DNA from: Gammaproteobacteria bacterium
Lineage (GTDB): Bacteria; Pseudomonadota; Gammaproteobacteria; SZUA-229
Assembly (NCBI GenBank): GCA_016744065.1
Contig: JADGFA010000027.1
Location: 1 to 55,787, forward strand
Length of the DNA: 55,787 bases
Direction of reading: 5' to 3'
The first letter of the stretch is position 1; each line of letters begins with the position of its first letter. Made by a program: the position numbers and the translations under genes. Positions 38,962 to 48,138 of the stretch are shown piece after piece. The notes beneath the pieces were generated by a model. That model ran no database searches, was not told the origin of the DNA, and saw only the letters and a program-made list of their open reading frames with translations.

Positions 38962-39485
38962 TATTTTGATTCCGCCACTGACAGCTCTTTAGCATTATTT
39001 TCATTTACCAGATAAGGATCAGCAAAACCCAGTTGCTGCATTATTTGAGTTTCAAGCGTTTCCATCTGTAATGCTTCATCATCGCTCACATGGTCAAAGC
39101 CCTGTAAATGCAACACACCATGCACTACCATATGCGCCCAGTGCGCCTGTGCTGTTTTTTTCTGCTGTTGTGCTTCATCTGCCACAATTTCAGCGCAAAT
39201 AGCCAGGTCACCTAATATAAAATCCGTAATTAAAGGTTCATCAATATCCGATGCCATTTGCATCGGAAAAGACAGTACATTGGTAGGTTTATTTTGACCG
39301 CGGTAATCATGATTTAACTGCTGGCTTTCTGCCAGGCTGACAATACGTAGACTTAAAACAGGTTCGGCTGCCTTATCACCCTGCCAGGCAGCCTGAGCCC
39401 AACTGCACAACAGGCTACTCGGCGGAGGTTCTTCTATTGACTCAGGTAAGTCATCTGCACACAAAACATCCATTTGAATTGCCAT
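38961..39485 (-). CDS. ybeY: Endoribonuclease YbeY
   Basis: 174 aa (E. coli 155), with a slightly longer C-terminus. The zinc-binding signature [11 protein letters not shown] supplies H122, H126 and H132, and [14 protein letters not shown] is the other family block. YbeY takes part in 16S rRNA 3' maturation and 70S ribosome quality control. It starts 3 bp after the ybeZ stop and overlaps corC by one base, giving a tightly packed ybeZ-ybeY-corC unit. Confidence 0.95.
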   Translation of the reverse strand: MAIQMDVLCADDLPESIEEPPPSSLLCSWAQAAWQGDKAAEPVLSLRIVSLAESQQLNHDYRGQNKPTNVLSFPMQMASDIDEPLITDFILGDLAICAEIVADEAQQQKKTAQAHWAHMVVHGVLHLQGFDHVSDDEALQMETLETQIMQQLGFADPYLVNENNAKELSVAESK

Positions 39486-39488
39486 TAT

Positions 39489-40493
39489 TTATTTAACACT
39501 CCGATTGTTTCCAGCAGAACTATTTTCATCTGATTTTTGTGCTTCATAAGTATCATAAGCTTTTACAATTCGCTTCACCATAGGGTGGCGCACCACGTCA
39601 CGTGATTTAAAAAATGTCATAGAGATATCGTCGACATCTTTTAATACATCAATTGCATGACGTAACCCCGAATATGTACCTCTGGGCAAATCAATCTGCG
39701 TGACATCGCCTGTAATAACCGCCGTTGAACCAAAGCCAATACGGGTTAAAAACATTTTCATTTGTTCACGTGTTGTATTTTGTGCTTCATCAAGAATAAT
39801 AAATGCATCATTTAATGTGCGCCCTCGCATATATGCCAACGGTGCAATTTCAATAATATTACGTTCAATTAATTTTGCGACCCGTTCAAAACCCATCATT
39901 TCATATAGAGCGTCATACATAGGACGTAAATAAGGATCAATTTTTTGTGCTAAGTCACCGGGTAAAAAACCTAAACGCTCACCCGCTTCAACTGCCGGAC
40001 GCACCAGTAATAAACGCTGCACACTTTCTGATTCCAGTGCAGCCACAGCACATGCAACAGCCAAATATGTTTTACCTGTACCTGCCGGGCCTATCCCAAA
40101 ACTTAAATCATGCGTCTGAATACTTTTTAAATAAGCAACCTGGTTAATACCACGGCCTCTTATCTGCTCTTTACGTAAACGAATATTCCATTGATTTGCA
40201 TCCAGCAACAACGCTTCGTTCATTTCCTGAAAACCCGATTCCTGTAACTGAAGATGTACATGATTAGCAGTGAGTTCATGATCTTTAGTAAACAGGTACA
40301 GATCGTTAAGAATATCAGCCCCTATTTTGATATCACCCGCATCACCGATTATCTGAAAGTGATGGTTACGATTGTTTATTTCCACACCCAGGCGCATTTC
40401 GATCTGCTCCAGGTACTCATTCATAGGGCCGCACAAATTTGCCAGTCGCTGGTTATCTGCGGGTTCGAATTTTATATCCAGACTTTCTGTCAT
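39489..40493 (-). CDS. ybeZ: PhoH-like ATPase YbeZ
   Basis: 334 aa. The N-terminal domain (1-110) is followed by a PhoH ATPase core: Walker A GPAGTGKT (135-142), Walker B FIILDEAQNTT (about 232), and the sensor ITGDVTQIDLPRG. PhoH-like proteins bind ATP and are proposed RNA helicase-like partners of YbeY. It lies between miaB (31 bp upstream) and ybeY. Despite the name there is no Pho-regulon signal here. Confidence 0.95.
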   Translation of the reverse strand: MTESLDIKFEPADNQRLANLCGPMNEYLEQIEMRLGVEINNRNHHFQIIGDAGDIKIGADILNDLYLFTKDHELTANHVHLQLQESGFQEMNEALLLDANQWNIRLRKEQIRGRGINQVAYLKSIQTHDLSFGIGPAGTGKTYLAVACAVAALESESVQRLLLVRPAVEAGERLGFLPGDLAQKIDPYLRPMYDALYEMMGFERVAKLIERNIIEIAPLAYMRGRTLNDAFIILDEAQNTTREQMKMFLTRIGFGSTAVITGDVTQIDLPRGTYSGLRHAIDVLKDVDDISMTFFKSRDVVRHPMVKRIVKAYDTYEAQKSDENSSAGNNRSVK

Positions 40494-40524
40494 AAGCTAA
40501 TTATAGTGCCTTAATTTGTGATAT

Positions 40525-41883
40525 TCAGACGGATAAACGAACACGATCAATATCCGCTACCTCAACAAACTCCCCCTGCAGAGAGTTCACCATAGCGCGG
40601 GTAATACGCACATCCACAAAATGGCCAATTAAACGTTCAGCACCGTTAAAATTGACCACTCTGTTATTTTCAGTACGTCCCGCCATTTGTCCCGGATCTT
40701 TCCTCGAGACACGTTCAACAAGAACACGTTGCACAGTGCCTTCCATTGATATTGAAATATCCATTGTCATTTCATTAATACGCTTCTGCAATTGAGCCAG
40801 ACGCGCCTTTTTAACCTCTACTGAAACTGTATCTTCTAACGATGCAGCGGGAGTCCCTGGACGAGCGGAATACACAAAACTATATGAGTGATCAAAACCA
40901 ATGTCTTCAATTAACTGCATAGTCTGTTCAAAATCCGCATCGGTTTCACCCGGAAACCCTATAATAAAGTCAGAGGATACGGTTAAACCCGGACGTGCTT
41001 CACGTAATTTGCGAATTTTAGATTTATACTCCATCGCCATGTGCCCACGCTTCATTGCAGCTAATACTCGATCTGAGCCACTTTGTACCGGTAAATGCAC
41101 AAATGTCACCAGCTCCGGTACTTCTGCATAGGCCTGAATTAATGAATCCGAAAACTCCACGGGATGCGAGGTGGTAAAACGAATTCGATCAATACCCTCT
41201 ACAGCCGCTACGTAATGTATAAGCAATGCCAGGTCAGCAATTTCACCATCATGCATTTCACCACGATAAGCATTTACATTCTGCCCCAGCAAATTAATTT
41301 CACGCACTCCCTGCTGTGCAAGTTGTGCAATCTCAGTTAACACATCGTCAAAGGGGCGAGAAATTTCTTCTCCACGGGTATAAGGCACAACACAAAAAGT
41401 GCAGTATTTACTACAGCCTTCCATAATTGACACGAAAGCGCTCGGGCCTTCAGCTTTAGGTTCAGGTAAATTATCAAATTTTTCAATCTCTGGAAAAGAA
41501 ATATCCACGACTGGCTTATGGTAACTGTCTATATCCTTCACCATATCGGGCAAACGATGCAATGTTTGCGGGCCAAAAACCATATCAACATGGGGGGCTC
41601 GTTTACGAATATTCGCCCCCTCCTGTGATGCCACGCATCCCCCTACACCAATAACCAGGTTCGGGTTATTCTGCTTCCAGTTTTTCCACTTGCCGAGCAA
41701 TGAAAATACTTTTTCCTGAGCTTTTTCCCGGATGGAACAGGTATTAAGCAATAGAATATCCGCTTCTTCTGGGCTATCCACTTCTATAATTTCTTCTGAG
41801 TCCGCCAATACATCACGCATTTTGACTGAATCATACTCATTCATCTGACAACCGAAGGTTTTAATATAAAGTTTGCGTGCCAT
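40525..41883 (-). CDS. miaB: tRNA-2-methylthio-N6-dimethylallyladenosine synthase MiaB
   Basis: 452 aa. The N-terminal methylthiotransferase domain carries auxiliary-cluster cysteines C12 (GCQMNEYDS), C49 (NTCSIREKA) and C83 (GGCVASQ). The radical-SAM motif CSKYCTFC gives C157, C161, C164, and a C-terminal TRAM domain covers about 380-447. MiaB methylthiolates i6A37 of tRNAs reading UNN codons. It begins the miaB-ybeZ-ybeY-corC-lnt run. Identification is secure against RimO, which differs at the AdoMet-motif spacing and TRAM end. Confidence 0.97.
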   Translation of the reverse strand: MARKLYIKTFGCQMNEYDSVKMRDVLADSEEIIEVDSPEEADILLLNTCSIREKAQEKVFSLLGKWKNWKQNNPNLVIGVGGCVASQEGANIRKRAPHVDMVFGPQTLHRLPDMVKDIDSYHKPVVDISFPEIEKFDNLPEPKAEGPSAFVSIMEGCSKYCTFCVVPYTRGEEISRPFDDVLTEIAQLAQQGVREINLLGQNVNAYRGEMHDGEIADLALLIHYVAAVEGIDRIRFTTSHPVEFSDSLIQAYAEVPELVTFVHLPVQSGSDRVLAAMKRGHMAMEYKSKIRKLREARPGLTVSSDFIIGFPGETDADFEQTMQLIEDIGFDHSYSFVYSARPGTPAASLEDTVSVEVKKARLAQLQKRINEMTMDISISMEGTVQRVLVERVSRKDPGQMAGRTENNRVVNFNGAERLIGHFVDVRITRAMVNSLQGEFVEVADIDRVRLSV

Positions 41884-42093
41884 AAAGCCTGTATTTTTTC
41901 TAGCAAAGGAACCGGCTATTTTACCACTATCTACGACAAAAGCCTAAAACAGAGAAAGAAGAATAACGAAAAAATGCGTTGTCGTTTCTTTAAGTAAAGC
42001 AATCCTAGAAATCGATCCGGGGCAAAAACATAAAAAACAACCACCCCTTCCTCAAAAAAACACCCCCCATAATCGAATAAAACACTTAAATAA

Positions 42094-42717
42094 CTACTTC
42101 TTACCAGGCCATACTCCCTTCAGCATCTCATCGGCCCCCTTGGCAACAAAACGCAACTGTGTAATGGCCTTTTCAGTCAATAATTTACGCTCCTCAGGAT
42201 TGCTATCCAGCGCTTCCGCCCCCGCATTAAAAACCAGAACCACCATTGCTTCTGCCTGCATTCTAGCGACTTCTGCGGGATAACGTCGAGTGTGCTGAAT
42301 GTAATCCGCTAATTCCACCACAAAGTACTGTAGTTCACGAGAAACCGCCTTGCGAAAAGCCAGTGATGTACCAGAACGCTCCCTTAACAACAGCCTGAAA
42401 ACATGAGGGCTGTTGTATATAAACTCCATAAAAGTCTCAACAGAAGTAGCAATAACCAGGCCTCTATCACCAATACGCTGCCGCGCTTTACGCATCAATT
42501 GACGCAGGGCAACCCCTCCCTCATCCACCAGAGTCAATCCCAGCTCCTCCATATCTTCAAAATGGCGATAAAATGAAGTAGGGGCAATACCCGCCTCACG
42601 CGTAACTTCACGCAAACTTAAACTGGAATAGCTACGCTCCTGACTCAAAAGCCGAAATGCGGCATCAATAATTGTACGTCGTGTTTTTTCTTTTTGCTGC
42701 GCCCGACTACCACTCAT
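42094..42717 (-). CDS. fabR: TetR-family repressor FabR
   Basis: 207 aa. Residues 5-60 ([20 protein letters not shown]...[21 protein letters not shown]) are the TetR DNA-binding domain and match E. coli FabR closely; [20 protein letters not shown] and AGAEALD in the ligand-binding domain are also FabR-like. FabR represses unsaturated fatty acid genes, sensing acyl-thioester composition. It is divergent from a fatty-acid desaturase, and the intergenic region contains a perfect FabR-type palindrome. It probably controls the desaturase and perhaps itself. This pair resembles the DesT/DesCB and FabR/desaturase units of other gammaproteobacteria. Confidence 0.94.
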   Translation of the reverse strand: MSGSRAQQKEKTRRTIIDAAFRLLSQERSYSSLSLREVTREAGIAPTSFYRHFEDMEELGLTLVDEGGVALRQLMRKARQRIGDRGLVIATSVETFMEFIYNSPHVFRLLLRERSGTSLAFRKAVSRELQYFVVELADYIQHTRRYPAEVARMQAEAMVVLVFNAGAEALDSNPEERKLLTEKAITQLRFVAKGADEMLKGVWPGKK

Positions 42718-42848
42718 ACCGCTGCATTCCTTTTTTCATTCAACGATAACACCACTCTGAATTATATAAGCCCAAACAGAATAACATCACAAATCAATAA
42801 TTAACCTAACAATTGTATTATTTATAAAAAACTTTAAGAGTAGAGGCC

Positions 42849-42854
42849 TATACT
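42849..42854 (+). promoter_or_regulatory. Candidate -10 of the desaturase promoter
   Basis: TATACT, 5 of 6 matches to TATAAT, 14 bp upstream of the FabR-type operator and 58 bp before the desaturase ATG. No good -35 at 16-18 bp, so assignment is tentative. Confidence 0.35.
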
Positions 42855-42867
42855 TAGCAAAATGTTC

Positions 42868-42885
42868 AGCGTACACTTGTACGCA
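42868..42885. promoter_or_regulatory. FabR-type operator
   Basis: GCGTACA-CT-TGTACGC is a perfect 7-bp inverted repeat with a 2-bp centre (42869-42884), flanked by A on both sides. It matches the AGCGTACA...TGTACGC type of site bound by FabR/DesT-class repressors. It lies 27 bp upstream of the desaturase ATG, just downstream of the candidate -10, so bound repressor would block transcription. Confidence 0.75.
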
Positions 42886-42911
42886 ACAACCATGAAGTAT
42901 CGGATTTTATT

Positions 42912-44054
42912 ATGCACAAAAAGCCCTCACAAGATAAGCCCGCCCTAAACTGGCTACCCATCAGTGTTTTCAGTATTAGCGCCCTCATTACCCTGTTTCT
43001 TATACCTTATTACGCACTAACACATGGGTTTGATGGCTGGCAGATCGCAGCAATGCTGGCAGGCATTATTTTTTGTGAAATATCCATAACAGCCGGTTAC
43101 CACCGTTTATGGGCACACCGCGCCTATGAAGCACACTGGCTGGTTCGTCTGTTTTTTGCTATTGGTGGCACCTATGCCGTACAAAATACAATACTGCACT
43201 GGTCATCTGATCATCGCCTTCATCATATGCATGTTGATAATAACGAGAAAGACCCTTATTCCGCCAAGCGTGGTTTCTGGTATTCCCATATGGGCTGGAT
43301 GATTCGTGAATACAATTTAAACCCCAATAAAAATTATGAAAACTGCAAAGATCTAAAAAAAGACCCGATTGTCATGTTTCAACATAAGCACTACCTGCCT
43401 CTGGTTTTAACTATTAATTTTGGCATTCCCATTTTACTAGGTCTCTGGCACGGAGACCTGATTGGCATGATGTTATTAGCCGGTGTTGCCCGGTTAACTA
43501 TTTCACACCACCTTACCTTTTTCATCAATTCACTGGCACATGTCTGGGGTAGCCAACCATACTCCAGTAAAAACACATCTAAAGATAACCCCATCATTGC
43601 ACTACTTACTTTTGGAGAGGGCTACCATAACTATCATCACAGCTTTCAACGGGATTACAGAAACGCAATTCGCTGGTGGCAATATGACCCAACCAAATGG
43701 TTAATTCGAAGTCTAAATTTTATTGGGCTGACAAAAAATCTCTATCGTACCCCTCTTGAATATATCGAAACAGAACGGGCACAGATGTTACTAAGAAGCA
43801 CTACAATAAAGCTATCACAGCATTTTCACTCTGAAGCACTCATATTACGCCTACAGGAAGAGTATGAAACGCTGATAAAAAACATTAATGAATTCACCCA
43901 GGCAAAAAGACAATGGATGGAAGCACAAAAAAACACCATGATGGAAAGCTATGATATTGAAGCACTAAAAGAAAAAGCCGAAAATCTTAAAGCAAACTTT
44001 TTACAACAGAAAAAAAACTGGCTGAGTTTAAATGCCAACATCGTACTCGCCTAA
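42912..44054 (+). CDS. Membrane acyl-CoA/acyl-lipid delta-9 desaturase
   Basis: 380 aa. Three His boxes typical of membrane di-iron desaturases are present: HRLWAH (64-69), HRLHH (101-105) and HNYHH (239-243). Hydrophobic segments lie at about 15-38, 45-62, 78-95, 160-178 and 183-200. The enzyme introduces a cis double bond into saturated acyl chains, adjusting membrane fluidity aerobically. The last 80 residues (about 300-380) are a charged, helical, probably coiled-coil extension not needed for the core. Divergent fabR and the operator at 42868-42885 indicate control by acyl-chain status. Confidence 0.93.
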   Translation: MHKKPSQDKPALNWLPISVFSISALITLFLIPYYALTHGFDGWQIAAMLAGIIFCEISITAGYHRLWAHRAYEAHWLVRLFFAIGGTYAVQNTILHWSSDHRLHHMHVDNNEKDPYSAKRGFWYSHMGWMIREYNLNPNKNYENCKDLKKDPIVMFQHKHYLPLVLTINFGIPILLGLWHGDLIGMMLLAGVARLTISHHLTFFINSLAHVWGSQPYSSKNTSKDNPIIALLTFGEGYHNYHHSFQRDYRNAIRWWQYDPTKWLIRSLNFIGLTKNLYRTPLEYIETERAQMLLRSTTIKLSQHFHSEALILRLQEEYETLIKNINEFTQAKRQWMEAQKNTMMESYDIEALKEKAENLKANFLQQKKNWLSLNANIVLA

Positions 44055-44153
44055 CCAGAAGGCATATAAAATATCGTAGCCATTCTTGTTTAATATCAAG
44101 AAGATGCTCCCCATATAGATTAGTCTAAAAGTGAAACTAATAGGAGGCAAACG

Positions 44154-44393
44154 ATGATAGGTGAAAAGCACGATTTAATCCATGAACTACCTGAGTATAA
44201 AAATCAGATACACACACTCAAAATGAATAACAGGCATTTTGAAAAAATGTTCGATAAATACCATGACCTGGATCACCAGATCAGGCGTATTGAAGAGGGC
44301 ATAGAAACACCAGAGGACCGTTACTCAGATGAGCTTAAAAAGGAACGCCTGCAATTAAAAGACGAACTGTTTAACATGATTAAAAGCATGTAA
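44154..44393 (+). CDS. DUF465/YdcH-family small protein
   Basis: 79 aa, with AGGAGG 6 bp upstream of the ATG. Almost entirely helical and charged, with the family pattern NNRHFEKMFDKYHDLDHQIRRIEEG and ELKKERLQLKDEL, predicted as a short antiparallel coiled coil. DUF465 proteins are widespread in proteobacteria, with no firm function. It is 15 bp upstream of the DksA/TraR-like gene and likely shares its transcript. Confidence 0.88.
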   Translation: MIGEKHDLIHELPEYKNQIHTLKMNNRHFEKMFDKYHDLDHQIRRIEEGIETPEDRYSDELKKERLQLKDELFNMIKSM

Positions 44394-44408
44394 TTAACGG
44401 AAGACACA

Positions 44409-44735
44409 ATGGCAAATTCAGCAAAATACAAGGCCCCGCTAATGGCTTTACGCGCCAGCTTAACTCAACGCGTAAACGCAATTAGCAAAGACCTGCATCA
44501 TGAAGATGAAGCGATTGAAAAAGACTTTGCAGAGCAAGCTACCCAGCTTGAAAACGACGAAGTACTTAATTCACTAAATGATGAAGCTAAATCAACAGTC
44601 ATGCAAATTGACAAAGCATTGCTGCGTATCAACGATGGCCACTTTGGCCGGTGTAGTGCATGCGGTATTGAGATAGACAAACAACGACTGGACGCCGTTC
44701 CCTATGCTGAATTCTGCATCGAATGTGCTGAATAA
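44409..44735 (+). CDS. Short DksA/TraR-family zinc-finger protein
   Basis: 108 aa. The C-terminal C4 zinc finger (C82, C85, C103, C106) in GRCSACGIEIDKQRLDAVPYAEFCIECAE is the DksA/TraR signature. The N-terminal half is a helical hairpin, shorter than DksA itself (151 aa), so it belongs with TraR/YbiI or DksA-like accessory proteins. Such proteins insert into the RNA polymerase secondary channel or bind elsewhere; whether this one responds to ppGpp cannot be told. It follows the DUF465 gene by 15 bp. The main dksA gene is presumably elsewhere. Confidence 0.88.
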   Translation: MANSAKYKAPLMALRASLTQRVNAISKDLHHEDEAIEKDFAEQATQLENDEVLNSLNDEAKSTVMQIDKALLRINDGHFGRCSACGIEIDKQRLDAVPYAEFCIECAE

Positions 44736-45041
44736 AATAACCCCAGACTTATTTCAGCCACGCTTCAAAATAAAAATAAATACAAAGCTCTAATAAACAT
44801 ATTTTTGACACCAGTAAAGCCATCATTATTAATCTCGTTTTCACCCTGGTAACATAAAGCACAAAACACTATTCATTCACCCATATGTAGTATAGGAAAA
44901 TTAGTTTTCTCAACAAGCTATTGATTTACATAAATTTATTCCCGCTTCAGCTTAAAATACACTTTCAGGCAGTATAAAATTTTACATATTTACAATATAT
45001 TAACTAGACTCATACTAGTCGTCCTAATTACAGCAGTATGA
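44736..45041. other. Intergenic region upstream of the HD-GYP gene
   Basis: 306 bp, AT-rich, with no coding signal. It should contain the end of the DUF465-DksA-like transcript and the HD-GYP promoter. TATAAA occurs at 44973-44978 but with no acceptable -35. Nothing else recognised. Confidence 0.45.
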
Positions 45042-46241
45042 ATGCTTAAAAAAATACCAATCTCAGATTTATGTACGGGTATGTATATAGACAAATTCGA
45101 AGGCAACTGGCTTAAACACCCTTTCTGGAAAAGCTCATTTAAGCTTGAGACCAGAAAAGATTTCCAGGCCATAAAAAAATCAGATATCACTCACCTCTGG
45201 ATTGATACCGCTAAAGGCAATGATGTAACAGGCAAAACATCAGAGAAGACTAAAAAGCCACAAGAACCAGATAAAGTAGAAGTCAGCAAAAAACCAGTCG
45301 CAATCCCTCTCGAGCAAGAAATGCAAGCCGCCCAACAAACACTGGACAAGGCAAAACAGGCGACGATTGAAATGTTTAGAGAAGCCCGCATGGGCAACAC
45401 CATATCAACTGCAGACATCAGCCCTCTTGTAGATGAAATATCACAGTCGGTATCGCGTAATCCAGCAGCAATGATTTGCATTACCCGCATGAAAAACAAG
45501 GATGATTACACCTACCTCCACTCAGTCGCCGTATGCGCCCTGATGATTGCCCTGGGCAAACAACTAAATTACCAGGGCGACCTCCACTCATTAGGCATGG
45601 CCGGCCTGTTACATGATGTAGGCAAAATGGCAATACCAGAAGACATACTAAACAAGCCAGGCAAATTAACAGACGAAGAATTTGACATCGTTAAAGAACA
45701 CCCTTTACGTGGATGGGAAATGCTCAAAAAGAACGGTGAAGTAGATCAGGTAGCACTTGATGTCTGCCTGCACCACCATGAAAAAACAAATGGTAATGGA
45801 TACCCCGACAGATTATCAGGGGAAAAACTCACCCTGGCTGCTCGTATGGGAGCCATTTGTGATGTATATGACGCCATCACATCCGACCGCAGCTACAAAA
45901 AAGGCTGGGAACCAGCCGACTCTCTGAAAAAAATGGCCGAATGGCAGGACGGGCATTTTGATGAGAATGTTTTTAAAGCATTTGTAAAAACCATTGGCAT
46001 ATACCCAACAGGCACACTGGTAAAATTAAAATCGGGTCGCCTGGGGGTGATTACTGACCAGTCAGATAAAACACTGCTCAAGCCAAAAATAAAAATATTT
46101 TTCTCCAGTTCAAGCAATGCACCTATACCTGCAAAAACAATTAACCTTGAACACTCACAGGAAACCATAGAAAGCATAGAAAACCCAAAAGACTGGGGCT
46201 TTGATCGTAAACACTTAATTGATATAATCACCCAACAGTAA
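45042..46241 (+). CDS. HD-GYP-domain cyclic-di-GMP phosphodiesterase
   Basis: 399 aa. The N-terminal region (1-60) fits the DUF3391 domain that precedes many HD-GYP domains; a charged linker (60-125) follows. The HD-GYP domain (about 130-330) has HDVGK (191-195) and HHHEKTNGNGYP with GYP at 253-255, so the metal-binding His/Asp set is intact. It is expected to hydrolyse cyclic di-GMP to pGpG or GMP. No membrane segments. It stands 306 bp from the DksA-like gene and is followed after 23 bp by a NYN-domain gene. The ATG lacks a strong ribosome-binding site. Confidence 0.94.
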   Translation: MLKKIPISDLCTGMYIDKFEGNWLKHPFWKSSFKLETRKDFQAIKKSDITHLWIDTAKGNDVTGKTSEKTKKPQEPDKVEVSKKPVAIPLEQEMQAAQQTLDKAKQATIEMFREARMGNTISTADISPLVDEISQSVSRNPAAMICITRMKNKDDYTYLHSVAVCALMIALGKQLNYQGDLHSLGMAGLLHDVGKMAIPEDILNKPGKLTDEEFDIVKEHPLRGWEMLKKNGEVDQVALDVCLHHHEKTNGNGYPDRLSGEKLTLAARMGAICDVYDAITSDRSYKKGWEPADSLKKMAEWQDGHFDENVFKAFVKTIGIYPTGTLVKLKSGRLGVITDQSDKTLLKPKIKIFFSSSSNAPIPAKTINLEHSQETIESIENPKDWGFDRKHLIDIITQQ

Positions 46242-46264
46242 TTACATATAGAATAAAAAATAAA

Positions 46265-46738
46265 GTGAAAAAAATTGCTCTGTTTATTGATGTACAGAAT
46301 ATTTACTATACCACCCGTGACACATATAAACGGCAATTTAATTATCGAAAATTCTGGAAACATATTAGCTCACAGGGTGAGATCACTTCGGCCATTGCCT
46401 ATGCCACCCACCGCTCAGATGACGGACAGATAAAATTCCAGGATGCTCTCAGGCATATTGGCTTTAACGTTAAACTAAAACCCTTTATTCAACGTAGTGA
46501 TGGTTCCGCCAAGGGCGACTGGGATGTAGGCATCACAATTGATGTACTGGAATACGCTAAAGATGTTGACACGGTGATTTTACTTTCAGGTGACGGTGAT
46601 TTTGATTTGTTGCTGGATAAAGTTAGAAATGATTATGGTGTTTCAGCTGAGGTTTATGGGGTTCCTGCGCTGACGGCTCATTCATTAATTAATTCAGCTA
46701 GTGCTTTTTATGCTATTGATGAGGGTATGTTGTTGTGA
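46265..46738 (+). CDS. NYN-domain (LabA/DUF88-type) putative nuclease
   Basis: 157 aa from a GTG at 46265, supported because MKKIALFIDVQNIYYTTRD is the usual family N-terminus. NYN domains are PIN-like; acidic residues expected for a metal-dependent nuclease are present at D9 in FIDVQN, in KGDWDVGITIDVLEYA, and in LLSGDGDFDLLLDKVR. It probably acts on RNA, but that is inferred from the fold. It follows the HD-GYP gene by 23 bp and is likely co-transcribed. No signal peptide. Confidence 0.88.
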   Translation: MKKIALFIDVQNIYYTTRDTYKRQFNYRKFWKHISSQGEITSAIAYATHRSDDGQIKFQDALRHIGFNVKLKPFIQRSDGSAKGDWDVGITIDVLEYAKDVDTVILLSGDGDFDLLLDKVRNDYGVSAEVYGVPALTAHSLINSASAFYAIDEGMLL

Positions 46739-46861
46739 TTTTAACGTCTGGTTTATCTGCAAGCCCCCTGCTTCATGGGGATTAGAGCGAGTGAATATCT
46801 ATTGAGCCAGAATAAAAAACCACCTCCCCATAAAGCCTGAGATTTATAAGTTAACTAACAA

Positions 46862-47278
46862 TCAAAAGTCCCGAATTTTACCCCGCAATTGCTTCGCTTT
46901 CCCTCTTCGAGTCTTACTATCAACCCTGCGTGCCTTAGCTGCTCTGCCAGGTTTAGTCGCAATACGCTTGCGGTTAACAACCGCCACACTTTTAATTAAT
47001 TCCTGCAAACGCTCAAGCGCATCATCCCTGTTTTTTTCCTGTGTTCTGAAACGCTGCGCTTTAATAATAATCACACCATCTTTAGTGATACGCTTATCTT
47101 TTAAATCCAACAAACGCTCTTTATAAAACTCGGGCAAGGAAGACGCAAAAACATCAAAGCGCAAATGAATAGCACTGGACACTTTATTTACATTTTGCCC
47201 ACCCGCACCCTGCGCACGAATAGCACTAAGCTCTATCTCATTATCGGGCAACGATATACTATTGGATATTTGCAACAT
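46862..47278 (-). CDS. arfB: Ribosome-rescue peptidyl-tRNA hydrolase ArfB (YaeJ)
   Basis: 138 aa (E. coli 140). A release-factor-like catalytic domain with GGQ (26-28) in RAQGAGGQNVNKVSSAIHLRF, then a basic C-terminal tail (RKRIATKPGRAAKARRVDSK and onward) that enters the empty mRNA channel. ArfB frees peptides from stalled ribosomes lacking a stop codon. It lies 26 bp downstream of the DUF502 gene. It lacks the codon-recognition domains of RF1/RF2, so it is not a normal release factor. Confidence 0.95.
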   Translation of the reverse strand: MLQISNSISLPDNEIELSAIRAQGAGGQNVNKVSSAIHLRFDVFASSLPEFYKERLLDLKDKRITKDGVIIIKAQRFRTQEKNRDDALERLQELIKSVAVVNRKRIATKPGRAAKARRVDSKTRRGKAKQLRGKIRDF

Positions 47279-47304
47279 AATTTATATAGACATATATTAA
47301 AAAA

Positions 47305-47889
47305 TTAATTATTTTTACCTGTAATACCCGCCGTCAATACAAAACGCATCGCCTCATCCATTCCCATATCACATGGATGAATATCTTTTCTTGGAATAAG
47401 CAAAGTAAACCCACCTATCATATAACTCATAGGAATATACACCAGCACATTATCGCTTTGTTTTGCGAAATCAGGTAATCGACTTGTATCATCCTGAGTA
47501 ACAAAACCAATCATAAGCATACCATTAATACTAACTGAAACAACTTTACCAAAACCTTCTTTTTTGGGAGAAAAGAATTCAAATAAATCACGTATAGAAC
47601 GATAAACTGTTTTTATTAACGGAACCCTATAAAGTATTTTTTCACCAAAAGAAAAAACCTGCCTTACAATAATAGCTTTCATCAAAAGCCCGACTATAAA
47701 AACAATAACCAGGCCCGCAATCATACCCAGGCCAGGAAAATAAATTTCATCTGATACAACCCAGTGCAACACGGTAAGCATCATATTTTCTGAGGTTACT
47801 GCCAGCCAGTACAATAAATAAACAGTGAGTACAACAGGCAATAATGTAATAAAGCCTGTAAGTAAAATTTTACTGATAGATCTCAACAT
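47305..47889 (-). CDS. DUF502 family inner-membrane protein
   Basis: 194 aa. Two membrane helices, about 8-30 (ILLTGFITLLPVVLTVYLLYW) and 54-75 (GLGMIAGLVIVFIVGLLM), then a cytoplasmic or periplasmic domain with the family blocks RVPLIKTVYRSIRDLFEFFS and NVLVYIPMSYMIGGFTLLIPRKDI. Function unknown. It precedes arfB by 26 bp on the same strand, probably an operon. Start ATG at 47889. Confidence 0.9.
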   Translation of the reverse strand: MLRSISKILLTGFITLLPVVLTVYLLYWLAVTSENMMLTVLHWVVSDEIYFPGLGMIAGLVIVFIVGLLMKAIIVRQVFSFGEKILYRVPLIKTVYRSIRDLFEFFSPKKEGFGKVVSVSINGMLMIGFVTQDDTSRLPDFAKQSDNVLVYIPMSYMIGGFTLLIPRKDIHPCDMGMDEAMRFVLTAGITGKNN

Positions 47890-48082
47890 AAATATTCCAG
47901 ATATTTAAAAAAAACATGCCATTTTGCATAATAACAAACCGATATTAATAATCAGACTCATATATCATCTGTTTTTAGACGATCAAACAAAATAACTATT
48001 AACGTTAAAGGTGTTTGTACTACATCCATATACAACTTGCATAATTACTTCATTTTTATTGATCTTAACAAGATATATTCAC

Positions 48083-48102
48083 ACAATAATATGATATATT
48101 GT
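48083..48102. repeat. AT-rich inverted repeat upstream of TIGR02647 gene
   Basis: ACAATA and TATTGT arms, 8-bp spacer, 37 bp before the ATG at 48139. Its position in the promoter region allows an operator, but AT-richness makes chance occurrence likely. Confidence 0.3.
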
Positions 48103-48138
48103 TTCGTGTCCATATTAATAACAGAGCGAAGGCGAAAA

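Noticed and set aside
40461..40470. GGGTTCGAAT, resembling a tRNA T-loop
   Set aside because: It lies inside ybeZ coding sequence and no acceptor, D or anticodon stems can be built around it.
45893..46363. 156-codon minus-strand frame opposite the HD-GYP and NYN genes
   Set aside because: Antisense to two clear domain-bearing genes; its protein is rich in Cys, Phe and Ser as expected for a shadow frame.
48037..48138. Longer start (TTG at 48037) for the TIGR02647 protein
   Set aside because: The extra 34 residues cover the AT-rich promoter region; ATG at 48139 has a ribosome-binding site and matches the family start.
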